From: Bacillota bacterium
Lineage (GTDB): Bacteria > Bacillota_I > Bacilli_A > RFN20 > CAG-288
Length of the DNA: 58,295 nt
Direction of reading: 5' to 3'
NCBI GenBank assembly: GCA_023459795.1
Contig: JAEWSP010000016.1
Span: 1-58,295, forward strand
The notes under the pieces are model-generated. The model saw only the letters and a program-made list of their open reading frames with translations. It had not been told where the DNA came from and did no database searches. Of this stretch, positions 13,616 through 21,514 are shown one piece after another. A program made the translations under genes and the position numbers. How positions within the stretch are numbered: position 1 is the stretch's first letter; each line of letters opens with the position of its first letter.

Positions 13616-16096
13616 TTATGCTTTCTTCCTGCTGTCTTTGGCTGTTTTGCTGGAGAGCTTCTTATCTAAGGCTTTCGACTCCTTCTTGGCTCTTCTTCCG
13701 CCCTTGAAGAACTGGTGGAGGCCTTTGAAGAAGTGGCCGTTGAACATCGTGATGAGGCCGTCGAGCTTATACCAGCAGAGAGCACCTCCGGTCATCCTGG
13801 AGATTCCCCGCATCGGCTGGTACTGGACACCCATGATGAGGGTGTTCGCCATCGTCATGTTGCCAAGCCGCTTCAGGAAACGGATGGCGAAGCGGATGCA
13901 GCCGGAGAACATCCTTCCGGTCCATCCCTTGGCATACCTAAGCTCATCGACGGTCGTGTTGTATCCGACCTTGATCCGGTTCTTCTTGAAGAAATCATAA
14001 TGGGGATTCGGAATCGGCTTTCCGAGAAGCTTGGTGAATTCCTCGTCGGAGACATTGGCGACTTCTCCGGAGTAATAGGAAGGAAGAGCTTTAGGATCGT
14101 AAGGATTCGGAGCATCCGTTCCCTTGACGCTCAAGGTCTGGGAAAGACGGATGTCTTCGCAGGAGGCGCCGATCGAGATGTTGTAGATGCCGCCTTCGAT
14201 CTCCCACTTGTTCGTCTTGACGTTCCAGTAACGGAAAGTCTTGTCGTCGAAGCTGATATGGACTTCCTTCTCTTCCCCCTTCTTCAGGAAGACCTTGGCA
14301 AAGCCCTTCAGTTCCTTCTTCGGACGGAACACCTTCAGGTTGACTCCGCCGACATAAAGCTCGGCAACTTCAGCGCCGTCTCTGTCCCCGACGTTCTTGA
14401 TCTTGAAGGAGACTCCCTTCTCATCGACCTTGTAATCGGAATACTCGAACTTCGTATAGCTAAGTCCGTATCCGAAAGGATACTTGACCTGGAGCATGGC
14501 GGTATCGTAGTACCTATAGCCGATATAGATGCCTTCCCTGTATTCCACCGTCTTCTCCTTGCCGGGGAAGTGGCTGGCGGAAGGGACATCGTGGTATTTG
14601 TTCGGATAGGTCTCAGCAAGCTTTCCGGACGGATTGACTCTGCCCGTGATGATGTTGAGGGCGGCTCTTGCTCCTGCCTGCCCGCTCAGGTAGCAGTGGA
14701 GGAGGGCTTCGCATTCATCTGCCCAGCCAAGCTTCACCGGTGCCCCTAAAGACAGAACGGCAACGATCTTGCTTCCCTGGTGGGCAAGCTCATCGACGAG
14801 CTTGATCTGGTTCTCCGGCATATTCAGGTTCGGACGGTCCAATCCTTCCGCTTCCGTGACTTCGTCCAGTCCCAGGTAGACCAGGCAGACGTCTGCCTTC
14901 TTGGCAAGGGCAAGAGCCTTCTTGAGGGCCTTCTTGTCCTTCTTTCCGTAGCGGTTGAATCCAGGTTCATAGCCGACGCAGGTGATCTCCGGGAAATACT
15001 TGATGGATTCCAGCGTGTTCTCCAGCCTTGTCGGATTGACGATCGAGGAACCGGCACCCTGGTAACGGGGAGTCTTGGCAAAGTCACCGATGATGGCGAC
15101 TTTGGTTCCGGGCTTGATCGGAAGGATATTGCCCTGGTTCTTGAGGAGAACCATGCTCTGTTCGGCGCAGTGCTGGGCGATGATGTTGTGCTTGTCGATA
15201 TCGAATTCATGCTTCTTGCCGTCGGCAAAGACCTTTCCGGTATCCCGGGCCAAAGTGATAAGGCGGTCCGTGCTTTCGTTGAGGACGTCTTCGGAAAGCT
15301 CTCCGGAGTTGACGGCCTTGATGACTTCCTTGACGGTATCCTTGCATCCGGGCATCTCCAGCTCGTTTCCGGCCATCAGTCCCTTGATGCGATCATTCTC
15401 TCCGCCCCAGTCGGTAACTACGACACCGTCGTAGTTCCAGTCCTTGCGGAGGATGTCATGCATCAGGTGCATGTTCTCGTTGACATGGGTGCCGCTGACC
15501 CTGTTGTAGGAAGACATCAGAACCTTGTTCTTTCCTTCCTTGACGGCAATCTCGAAACCGGTAAGGTAGATTTCACGGAGCGTTCTTTCATCCAGGACCG
15601 TATCGATAGTCATTCGGCTCAGTTCCTGGTCGTTGCAGCAGAAGTGCTTGATGCAGGAAGCGATGCCGTTGGACTGGATGCCCTGTACATAACTGGCAGC
15701 CATCTTTCCGGCAAGATAAGGATCTTCGCTGAAATACTCGAAGTTTCTTCCGCACCGCGGATTCCGCTTCATGTTCATTCCGGGGCCGAGAAGGACGTTG
15801 ACCTTCTGGGCAACGGCTTCTTCCCCTAAGGCTTTTCCGAGTTCCTCCCCGAGGGATGGATCCCAGCTGGATGCCATAGTCGCCGCTGTCGGAAAGCAGG
15901 TCGCCTTGACGGATTCGTTGAGTCCGAGATGATCGGCGGCTGCCATCTGCTTCCTGACCCCGTGGGGGCCGTCCGAGAGGAAGACAGAAGGGATATCCTT
16001 GTCCAATATCTCCTGGGTCTGCCAGAAATCCTTGCCAGAAGTAAGGAGAGCTTTCTCCTCCAGAGCCATTTTTTCTATTGTGTCTTTGTTTTTCAT
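13616..16096 (-). CDS. Glycoside hydrolase family 3 (beta-glucosidase/beta-xylosidase-like)
   Basis: The 826-residue enzyme has no signal peptide and should act in the cytoplasm. The GH3 N-terminal barrel carries SDGPHGVRKQ, CIKHFCCNDQE and the nucleophile Asp in VVVTDWGGE near residue 260. The second GH3 domain and a fibronectin-III-like domain (DGAEVAELYVGG) follow. A C-terminal extension with SRMTGGALCWYKLDG and NGHFFKGLHQFFKG matches a tail seen in gut Clostridia/Bacilli GH3 enzymes. It ends in a basic stretch. ATG 16096 behind AAGAGGGGG is chosen over the upstream in-frame ATG at 16156, which lies beyond a hairpin. The exact sugar is not readable from sequence. A cre-like site lies upstream. 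Confidence 0.9.
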   Translation of the reverse strand: MKNKDTIEKMALEEKALLTSGKDFWQTQEILDKDIPSVFLSDGPHGVRKQMAAADHLGLNESVKATCFPTAATMASSWDPSLGEELGKALGEEAVAQKVNVLLGPGMNMKRNPRCGRNFEYFSEDPYLAGKMAASYVQGIQSNGIASCIKHFCCNDQELSRMTIDTVLDERTLREIYLTGFEIAVKEGKNKVLMSSYNRVSGTHVNENMHLMHDILRKDWNYDGVVVTDWGGENDRIKGLMAGNELEMPGCKDTVKEVIKAVNSGELSEDVLNESTDRLITLARDTGKVFADGKKHEFDIDKHNIIAQHCAEQSMVLLKNQGNILPIKPGTKVAIIGDFAKTPRYQGAGSSIVNPTRLENTLESIKYFPEITCVGYEPGFNRYGKKDKKALKKALALAKKADVCLVYLGLDEVTEAEGLDRPNLNMPENQIKLVDELAHQGSKIVAVLSLGAPVKLGWADECEALLHCYLSGQAGARAALNIITGRVNPSGKLAETYPNKYHDVPSASHFPGKEKTVEYREGIYIGYRYYDTAMLQVKYPFGYGLSYTKFEYSDYKVDEKGVSFKIKNVGDRDGAEVAELYVGGVNLKVFRPKKELKGFAKVFLKKGEEKEVHISFDDKTFRYWNVKTNKWEIEGGIYNISIGASCEDIRLSQTLSVKGTDAPNPYDPKALPSYYSGEVANVSDEEFTKLLGKPIPNPHYDFFKKNRIKVGYNTTVDELRYAKGWTGRMFSGCIRFAIRFLKRLGNMTMANTLIMGVQYQPMRGISRMTGGALCWYKLDGLITMFNGHFFKGLHQFFKGGRRAKKESKALDKKLSSKTAKDSRKKA

Positions 16097-16124
16097 ATGT
16101 CCCCCTCTTCTTGCGGCTATAAAA

Positions 16125-16153
16125 CAAAAAAAGACTACCCTAAGATAGTCTTT
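16125..16153 (-). terminator. Terminator-like hairpin in the GH3 leader
   Basis: On the minus strand AAAGACTA and TAGTCTTT pair perfectly over eight bases and are followed by a T-run. It lies between the cre-like site and the GH3 ribosome site. It either ends the glycosyltransferase transcript or acts as an attenuator of the GH3/GPH operon. Confidence 0.65.
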
Positions 16154-16154
16154 C

Positions 16155-16169
16155 ATAAAAGCGCTTACT
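16155..16169. promoter_or_regulatory. cre-like operator upstream of GH3
   Basis: ATAAAAGCGCTTACT matches the CcpA/LacI-family consensus WTGNAANCGNWNNCW at all defined positions but one (A for G at position 3). Carbon-source repression of the glycoside operon is the natural reading. A local LacI-type regulator is the other option, though none is encoded nearby. Confidence 0.55.
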
Positions 16170-16225
16170 ATTCGAACAGCGCAAGTTGCGTTTTTTTTAT
16201 CGTAGACTGCAAGAAAAAGAAGGAA

Positions 16226-17263
16226 TTATCCGAGCTTTGCAACCTTCACCGCAACATGGTATCCGTAGATGATGATCTTCCTCTTCAGCCAGTAAGGCAT
16301 CCACTGGATAAGTCCGTAGTAGGTGAAATACTTCACCTTGTGATACATCTTCAGGTCGTGTTTCTTCAGATCCTGGAAATACTGCTGGAAGGCCGCCTTC
16401 CGCTTCTTGGTGTCGTTCTTTCCGCCGCAGATGGCAAATAGGGCAGTCAGATTCAGATCACCGATAGCATGGACCATGTACCGTCTTAGGCCTTTCGGCA
16501 TAGCCTTGATCTCTTCATAGGTGTAGGCATCGAAGACGTTCTTCATGACGGTCAACAGCATCGGATAACGGGCAACGAAGTTGTCTTCCTGGACGGACTG
16601 GTCCGGACGTCCGATCTGGTAGAGATAGATGGTGTAGGGAAGGCAGTAGATGGTCTTGCAGTAAGGAAGCGGCTTGTAGGCGAAGATATCGTCTACATAG
16701 AAGCAATGCTTGGGAAGGATGGTATGGCTCTCTAAAAGGGCTTGCCTACGATAGAAAAGGGCATGCATCAAAAGAAGATGATGCGTATGCATATCCTTTA
16801 CATTGTCCCAGGTGATCATCTGGTTTGGCTTGAAATACTGGGAGAAGGTGGAAACATACTGGGACTTCTTTCCGTCTTCGTCACGGTCATAGACGAAGTC
16901 GGCAATGACCAGATCCGGAAGAGTCTTGTTCTTCTGGAAAGCTTCCAGCTGGTCCAAAAGCTTCTTGTATCCGACAGGATCCAGAAGATCGTCGGAATCG
17001 ACGACTTTGTAATAAAGCCCGGTAGCATGAAGAAGACCTTGGTTGACGCCTTCTCCGTGTCCGCCGTTCTCCTGATGGATTACTTTGATGATGGTCGGAT
17101 ATTTCGCACTGTAGGAATCAGCAATAGCACCGGTCTTGTCTTTGGAACCATCGTCGATGACGATGATCTCTACTCTTTCTCCGCCTAAAAGAAGTGATTC
17201 CAGGCAACGGCTCAGATATGCCTCTGAGTTGTAACTGGGGACAGCAATCGATAGTAGTTTCAT
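16226..17263 (-). CDS. Family 2 glycosyltransferase
   Basis: The 345-residue protein has a GT-A fold start: LLSIAVPSYNSEAYL, then VEIIVIDDGSKDKTG, then HQENGGHGEGVNQGL and the metal-binding stretch KVVDSDDLLDP. A C-terminal helical region of about 130 residues is basic and ends with amphipathic helices (LKRKIIIYGYHVAVKV). It would transfer a sugar from a nucleotide donor to a surface polysaccharide, lipid or teichoic-acid-like acceptor. The acceptor cannot be told. The ribosome site is GGAGG nine bases ahead. It stands alone on the minus strand. Confidence 0.88.
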   Translation of the reverse strand: MKLLSIAVPSYNSEAYLSRCLESLLLGGERVEIIVIDDGSKDKTGAIADSYSAKYPTIIKVIHQENGGHGEGVNQGLLHATGLYYKVVDSDDLLDPVGYKKLLDQLEAFQKNKTLPDLVIADFVYDRDEDGKKSQYVSTFSQYFKPNQMITWDNVKDMHTHHLLLMHALFYRRQALLESHTILPKHCFYVDDIFAYKPLPYCKTIYCLPYTIYLYQIGRPDQSVQEDNFVARYPMLLTVMKNVFDAYTYEEIKAMPKGLRRYMVHAIGDLNLTALFAICGGKNDTKKRKAAFQQYFQDLKKHDLKMYHKVKYFTYYGLIQWMPYWLKRKIIIYGYHVAVKVAKLG

Positions 17264-17448
17264 ATCTTTGGACCTCCAAACAAGTTCCAGTTCTCAAGTA
17301 AAGCGTTTTTAATTAGGATAGGAAAAAAGATGAAAATATCAAGATTCCGGACGTAACTGGAGCGATTCACTTCGTAAAGTGTATAGAAATGGGTTTGCCG
17401 AAATGCTTTCCTATCCTAACATAAACGGAAAGAAAGGAAGTGGGGGAA
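17264..17448. other. Intergenic stretch before the small basic ORF
   Basis: It holds the glycosyltransferase promoter on the minus strand, a small hairpin CACTT/AAGTG near 17369, and a weak plus-strand promoter-like pair (TTGCCG near 17394 and TAACAT near 17417) ahead of the 41-codon ORF. No protein gene was seen. Confidence 0.4.
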
Positions 17449-17574
17449 ATGTTTCTTTTCTATGGAAAAAGGAAGAAAAAAAGAACAAAACGGGCAAAAC
17501 ATAAGCCTTGGGATTATCCAAACCGGAATTGCAGAAAACCACTTAGGAAGCACCTAAAAATTGTTTCTTCCTAG
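17449..17574 (+). CDS. Possible 41-residue highly basic small protein
   Basis: The ORF starts with ATG after AAGGAAGTGGGGGAA and ends with TAG inside a terminator hairpin. The product is strongly basic, with GKRKKKRTKRAKHKPWDYP followed by NRNCRKPLRKHLKIV. It matches no family known to me. The ribosome site and the tightly placed terminator are the reasons to report it. It could equally be the transcribed part of a small RNA. Confidence 0.35.
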   Translation: MFLFYGKRKKKRTKRAKHKPWDYPNRNCRKPLRKHLKIVSS

Positions 17575-17604
17575 GCTATCTTTTTAGAAACTAGCCTTTT
17601 TTCT
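17573..17604 (+). terminator. Terminator after the small basic ORF
   Basis: AGGCTA (17573-17578) pairs with TAGCCT (17592-17597), followed by TTTTTTC. Confidence 0.6.
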
Positions 17605-17611
17605 TATTTTT

Positions 17612-17620
17612 TGATATAAT
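17612..17620 (+). promoter_or_regulatory. Extended -10 promoter of the CarD-like gene
   Basis: TGATATAAT is an ideal extended -10 box, with TATAAT at 17615-17620. It gives a leader of about 100 bases before the GTG start, longer than elsewhere in the window. Confidence 0.6.
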
Positions 17621-17731
17621 TTAAATATGCTTTGAGAGGTACGACTAGGAAAATCAGAGCCTTCTGTGCCGTTTTTCCTTGTTCCTGTTTGATTCCATTA
17701 GTTGCCTCAAGGCCGATAGGAGGGAAGCATC

Positions 17732-18241
17732 GTGTTTCAAGTCGGAGATAAAGTGATCGATCGGAATGGAAGGGTTTATCGGGTGGAAACAAAAACGAAC
17801 AAGGATTTTGGAAGCGGACCCGTTTCCTATCTTGTTTTGGCTCCTTGCTTCAGTTATGACCAATCCCCGGAATACAGGTGTTTTATCCCATTCTCCAATC
17901 AGGAGACACTTCTTCATCCTATCATGTCCAAAAAGGATTGCCTCGACCTTATTGATTCCTGGAATCTGCTAGATACCTTTGATGACCAGAATGCCAGGGA
18001 GAGGAAGAACCATGCGCAGCTGATCATTCAGAGTGGAAAAAGAAAAGACCTTTGCAAAGCCATTAAAAGTCTTCGCATCTATAAAGCGGAACGGGAAAAG
18101 GAAAACAAGCCTTTCTCTGATTCCGACAGGAAGCTTCTCGTCTCCCTTCAGTCTGTCTTCAATGACGAAGTCAGCATTGTTCTCGGGATTCCGAAGAACG
18201 AAGTAGATTCTTTCATTCAGAACCGCGTCAGCGGACTGTAG
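17732..18241 (+). CDS. CarD-family RNA polymerase-interacting regulator
   Basis: The 169-residue protein starts with GTG behind GGAGGG. The first 65 residues form a CarD/TRCF RID domain (MFQVGDKVIDRNGRVYRVET, then a YLVLAP strand), which binds the RNA polymerase beta subunit. The rest is helical, as in CarD and CdnL, with CKAIKSLRIYKAEREKENK and SDRKLLVSLQSVFNDE. CarD proteins stabilise open promoter complexes, mainly at rRNA and growth genes. The usual CarD hallmark tryptophan is not obvious, so the fit is to the wider family. Convergent with an XRE regulator across a shared terminator. Confidence 0.8.
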   Translation: MFQVGDKVIDRNGRVYRVETKTNKDFGSGPVSYLVLAPCFSYDQSPEYRCFIPFSNQETLLHPIMSKKDCLDLIDSWNLLDTFDDQNARERKNHAQLIIQSGKRKDLCKAIKSLRIYKAEREKENKPFSDSDRKLLVSLQSVFNDEVSIVLGIPKNEVDSFIQNRVSGL

Positions 18242-18249
18242 AAAACAAG

Positions 18250-18290
18250 AAAAGGCTTCTTCACTGGTGCGGAAAAGCCTTTTTCTTTTT
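18250..18290. terminator. Bidirectional terminator between CarD-like and XRE genes
   Basis: AAAGGCTT (18251-18258) pairs with AAGCCTTT (18275-18282). T-runs follow on the plus strand and also on the minus strand, so it serves both converging genes. Confidence 0.8.
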
Positions 18291-18767
18291 TTATTGCTTC
18301 TGCGCCCGAACGGCTGCAGAATCCGGCTTGCAGAGGACTGGCGCACCGCTAAGCGGGATCGCACCATCTTCTACTTTCTCTTCATTTGCATCCTCATCCT
18401 TGATGTCAAAGACATCGATGGCACTCTTGAGAATCTGGAAGAGACGCTTCTTGTCTTTGCCGCTCTTCTTGCCGATAAGCATGTAGAGCTGGATAAGATC
18501 CGGATCGGCTTTGATTTCCTGCAGGATGCTCTCTTCGTCTTTTTCTACCTGGTCGTCCATTACCGGCGTCTTTTTCTTTCCGACAAGGTAATCGATGGAG
18601 ACCCCAAAGACATTTGCAAACTTGATCAGGGTATCGATGCTAGGTTCGATGCGGCCGATCTCATAGTCCGAGATGTTGTACTGCTTCATCTTCATTTTGG
18701 CGGCAAGGTCATTTTGTGTCATACCGGCCTTCTTGCGGAAGTATTTAATGTTGTCCTTCAGTTTCAT
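18291..18767 (-). CDS. XRE-family transcriptional regulator
   Basis: The 158-residue protein starts at ATG 18767 behind GGGGGGAG. The upstream in-frame ATG (18812) lacks a ribosome site. Residues 1-65 are an HTH_3 domain with MTQNDLAAKMKMKQYNISDY, EIGRIEPSIDTLIKFA and FGVSIDYLVGKK. The rest is an acidic helical region that could serve dimerisation or partner binding, and ends in a loose Ala/Gln-rich tail. No target is evident. It may repress itself. It is convergent with the CarD-like gene. Confidence 0.85.
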   Translation of the reverse strand: MKLKDNIKYFRKKAGMTQNDLAAKMKMKQYNISDYEIGRIEPSIDTLIKFANVFGVSIDYLVGKKKTPVMDDQVEKDEESILQEIKADPDLIQLYMLIGKKSGKDKKRLFQILKSAIDVFDIKDEDANEEKVEDGAIPLSGAPVLCKPDSAAVRAQKQ

Positions 18768-19007
18768 ACACTCCCCCCTTTTAGGTAATAAGAAAAAGGA
18801 AATAACTAACATAATCCCGTAGACTTAAGGGAAAGAATTCCTTGTTCTTAAAAACATATTATATATAAGGAATCAACTAAAAATAGGAAAAATATTAAAA
18901 AAACGCAATTTTAACCTCCTACGAGAATGAAAGGCGTTTCATATTTTGGGAAAATGGCGGAATGGCTTTCTATCCTTATCCTTTTCCGGAAACAAGCCGT
19001 TTTAGCG

Positions 19008-19013
19008 TATAAT
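19008..19013 (+). promoter_or_regulatory. TATAAT box seven bases before the rbgA start
   Basis: A perfect TATAAT is followed by only seven bases before ATG 19021, so transcription would start at or next to the A of the ATG. No ribosome site fits in between. This points to a leaderless mRNA. The -35 region is weak. Confidence 0.6.
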
Positions 19014-19020
19014 ATCCATT

Positions 19021-19881
19021 ATGAAAGAACCGGAAATCCATTGGTTCCCTGGCCACATGAAGAAGGCTAGGAACGCCATCGAAACAAAGCTTGCCAATTG
19101 CGACGGAGTCATCGAGATAGGAGACAGCCGTGCTCCCTTCTCTTCTTTTCCGGATTACCTGGATAAGATCACGTCCGGAAAAGCCAAGGTCTTCCTCCTC
19201 TCCAAAGCGGACATTGCCGATCCGGTTCAGTTTGAAAGAGCCCGGAAGAAATACGAGAAGAAGGGAGTCAAAGCGTTCGGATACGACCTTAGGAACAAGG
19301 CTTCCGTCCATCCTATCGTCAAATACCTGTCTTCTCTGAAGACCTCCAAGGATAACCGTTATGAAAGGCTTGGCTTTCCGGTTCCTAGCAAGACCTATAT
19401 CGTTTTAGGGATTCCGAATGTCGGCAAATCGACTTTGATCAATTCTTTGTCCGGTGCCAAGAAGGCAGCTGTCGAGAACAGGCCTGGAAAGACGAGGGAT
19501 GAGCCTCTGATCAAGGTCACGGATAAGGTTTTTATCTATGATGCCCCTGGAATCCTGGAACCGAACTACGAAGACAAGAATGTCATTGCAAAGCTTGCGC
19601 TTCTTGGCTCCGTCAAGCAGGAAGCGATACCGCTTCTGGCTCTTTCCGATTATCTTCTAGATCTGACAAGGGAGAGATACGGATTGCTTTATGAATCCCA
19701 TTACGGAGTCAAGCTTGACGGCACGGACGAAGATTTCTTCACTGCTGTTGCCATAAGGAGAGGGATGGTCCTGAAGGGATCTTTGCCGGACGTAGACCGT
19801 GCCAGGATCTTAGTCCTGACGGATTTCCGGAACGGTCTTATCGGACCTATGTCCCTAGATACCTTAGATGAAGAAGAATAA
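19021..19881 (+). CDS. rbgA: Ribosome biogenesis GTPase YlqF/RbgA
   Basis: The 286-residue protein is a circularly permuted GTPase that helps finish the 50S subunit. It begins with IHWFPGHMKKARNAI, the family's RNA-binding start. It then has the G4 motif as LLSKADIAD (usually NKxD), G1 GIPNVGKSTLINSLSG, and G3 as YDAPGIL (usually DTPG). The C-terminal ANTAR-like helical part follows. It overlaps rnhB by 14 bases, the classical rbgA-rnhB-dprA order of Bacilli. The -10 box lies so close that the message is probably leaderless. Confidence 0.95.
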   Translation: MKEPEIHWFPGHMKKARNAIETKLANCDGVIEIGDSRAPFSSFPDYLDKITSGKAKVFLLSKADIADPVQFERARKKYEKKGVKAFGYDLRNKASVHPIVKYLSSLKTSKDNRYERLGFPVPSKTYIVLGIPNVGKSTLINSLSGAKKAAVENRPGKTRDEPLIKVTDKVFIYDAPGILEPNYEDKNVIAKLALLGSVKQEAIPLLALSDYLLDLTRERYGLLYESHYGVKLDGTDEDFFTAVAIRRGMVLKGSLPDVDRARILVLTDFRNGLIGPMSLDTLDEEE

Positions 19882-20530
19882 CTTGTCTCTGGACCGGTTT
19901 TTGTTCGATGACCGGATCAGAACGGATAATAGGCTTTCCTTCATTGCCGGCTTCGATGAAGCCGGCAGAGGACCGCTTGCCGGCCCTGTTTCCTGTGCCG
20001 GGGTCGTCCTTAGGCCGGACTTCAAAGACCCCCGGATCAACGATTCCAAGAAGCTGACGGATAAAGAAAGAAGAGAACTGGCAATCGAGATCAAGAAAGA
20101 AGCCTTGTGCTACTCTGTCCTTCTTATCCCGGTGGAAGTCATTGATAAAATCAATATTCTGGAAGCAGACAGGAAGGGTATGGAAGAAGCCCTTGGAGAG
20201 ATTCTGAAGAAGCAGGAAGTAGATTACATCATTACGGATTATATGAAACTGCATACGACGATTCCGCTTCTCTCAATTCCTAAGGGAGATGCTACAAGCC
20301 AGTCCGTTTCCGCGGCAAGCATCCTTGCCAAGGTAACAAGAGATGATTATATGATGGAGCTGGATAAGAAGTATCCGGAATACGGTTTTGGCAAGAACAA
20401 AGGGTACGGGACAAAAATGCATCTTGAGGCTATCCAAAAGTACGGTCCTATCCAGGGCGTACATCGGATGACTTTCGAACCGATCAAGTCCATGGTCAGC
20501 GGAGAAATCCAGGAAACCCTGTTTGAATAA
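19868..20530 (+). CDS. rnhB: Ribonuclease HII
   Basis: The 220-residue enzyme cuts the RNA strand of RNA-DNA hybrids, including single ribonucleotides and primers. Catalytic motifs are FDEAGRGPLAGPV (Asp and Glu), DSKKLTDKERRELA and DYMKLHTTIPLLSIPKGDA, with SAASILAKVTRDDYM and GYGTKMHLEAI completing the family pattern. The ATG overlaps the end of rbgA, so translation is coupled. A terminator overlaps its last codons. Confidence 0.96.
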   Translation: MKKNNLSLDRFLFDDRIRTDNRLSFIAGFDEAGRGPLAGPVSCAGVVLRPDFKDPRINDSKKLTDKERRELAIEIKKEALCYSVLLIPVEVIDKINILEADRKGMEEALGEILKKQEVDYIITDYMKLHTTIPLLSIPKGDATSQSVSAASILAKVTRDDYMMELDKKYPEYGFGKNKGYGTKMHLEAIQKYGPIQGVHRMTFEPIKSMVSGEIQETLFE

Positions 20531-20548
20531 AACAGGATTTTTTCTTTT
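20518..20548 (+). terminator. Terminator after rnhB
   Basis: CCTGTTT (20518-20524) pairs with AAACAGG (20530-20536), followed by ATTTTTTCTTTT. The first arm is inside the last codons of rnhB. Confidence 0.75.
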
Positions 20549-20600
20549 CTCCCCGTAAAAACATTCTTTTCCGGCTAGAGATATGTCGGAGGGAATTTTC

Positions 20601-21404
20601 ATGGTAACTGCTCGTGAGATTCTATTGACGCTTTCGTTCAAGTACAAAGGAGACTGGATGAAGGTCTATGAAGCCATCAAAAAGAAGGAGCCGATAAAGG
20701 ATGAGGAGAAGAAGGAAGCTATCGATAAGACAAAAGCCAACTTCGTTACGCTGGTCGATCCGGATTATCCGGAGTTTCTGAAGACTATCTCCCAACCGCC
20801 TTTCCTTTTCTATTATTATGGAGACAAGAGCCTGCTTCTGGAGAAGTACCGCCTTACGGTGGTCGGGACCAGGCATCCAAGCCTCTATCAAACGGAGAAG
20901 GTCTATTCCCTGTTAGCAGAAGCAGAGAAGAGACTCAACAACAAAATCGTCGTTGTTTCCGGAATGGCAATCGGAGTAGATGCTTCCGGTATGCGGGCGG
21001 CACTTGCCTGCGGCGGGAAATACATCGGGATTCTGGGATCGGGCATCGACAATCCCTATCCTACGACGAATGAAGATCTCTATAAGCTGGCCAAACAGGG
21101 GAAAGGCCTCATCATCAGCGAATATCCCCTTGCCGAAGAAGCGAAGCCCCAGAACTTCCTTTTCCGTAACCGGCTTCTGGCGGCGTTTAGCGACGTGCTG
21201 ATGGTTGGTGGCGGGAAAAACAAGAGCGGGACTTCCGTGAGCGTTAAGTATGCACTGGATTTCAACAAAGAGGTTTTGGCATTGCCTTGCAATGTCACCG
21301 GAGATGATCTGACGAATTCTTTGATACAGGATGGGGCGAGAAGTGTTTTAGGAGTGGATGACATCATTTCGGCATTGAAGGAAAAAGCCGACCTGTCTAG
21401 ATAA
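20601..21404 (+). CDS. dprA: DNA processing protein DprA
   Basis: The 267-residue protein loads RecA on incoming single-stranded DNA during transformation. The Rossmann-like DprA domain shows VVGTRHPSLYQTE, VVSGMAIGVDASG, YIGILGSGIDNPYP, LIISEYP, FLFRNRLLAAFSD and NKSGTSVSVKYALD. ATG 20601 behind GGAGGG is chosen. The in-frame ATG at 20583 lies ahead of that ribosome site. The N-terminal helical part is short and there is no clear C-terminal winged helix. Other competence genes are not in this window. Confidence 0.95.
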   Translation: MVTAREILLTLSFKYKGDWMKVYEAIKKKEPIKDEEKKEAIDKTKANFVTLVDPDYPEFLKTISQPPFLFYYYGDKSLLLEKYRLTVVGTRHPSLYQTEKVYSLLAEAEKRLNNKIVVVSGMAIGVDASGMRAALACGGKYIGILGSGIDNPYPTTNEDLYKLAKQGKGLIISEYPLAEEAKPQNFLFRNRLLAAFSDVLMVGGGKNKSGTSVSVKYALDFNKEVLALPCNVTGDDLTNSLIQDGARSVLGVDDIISALKEKADLSR

Positions 21405-21408
21405 AAAA

Positions 21409-21432
21409 TCCTATCCTTATTAAAGGATAGGA
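21409..21432. repeat. Hairpin after dprA
   Basis: TCCTATCCTT (21409-21418) pairs perfectly with AAGGATAGGA (21423-21432). A T-run follows only on the minus strand, where no gene ends, so on the plus strand it is a bare hairpin that may weaken readthrough or protect the dprA mRNA. Confidence 0.6.
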
Positions 21433-21444
21433 GAAAAAGTATTC

Positions 21445-21473
21445 TTGACTTTTGTCCTCTCCCTTTCAATAAT
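21445..21473 (+). promoter_or_regulatory. topA promoter
   Basis: TTGACT (21445-21450) and AATAAT (21468-21473) are exactly 17 bases apart. Start of transcription is expected near 21480, about 35 bases before the topA ATG. Confidence 0.7.
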
Positions 21474-21514
21474 AGTTTCGCTATTCCGTGAAAAATAGGA
21501 CAGGAGGTAGAAGT

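Noticed and set aside
14780..15829. Long plus-strand frames opposite the GH3 gene
   Set aside because: They mirror the codon bias of the GH3 gene, which has intact catalytic motifs on the minus strand.
17621..17731. A riboswitch in the 110-base leader of the CarD-like gene
   Set aside because: Only a loose TTGAG/CCTCAA pairing was seen. No known aptamer core and no terminator/antiterminator pair are present.
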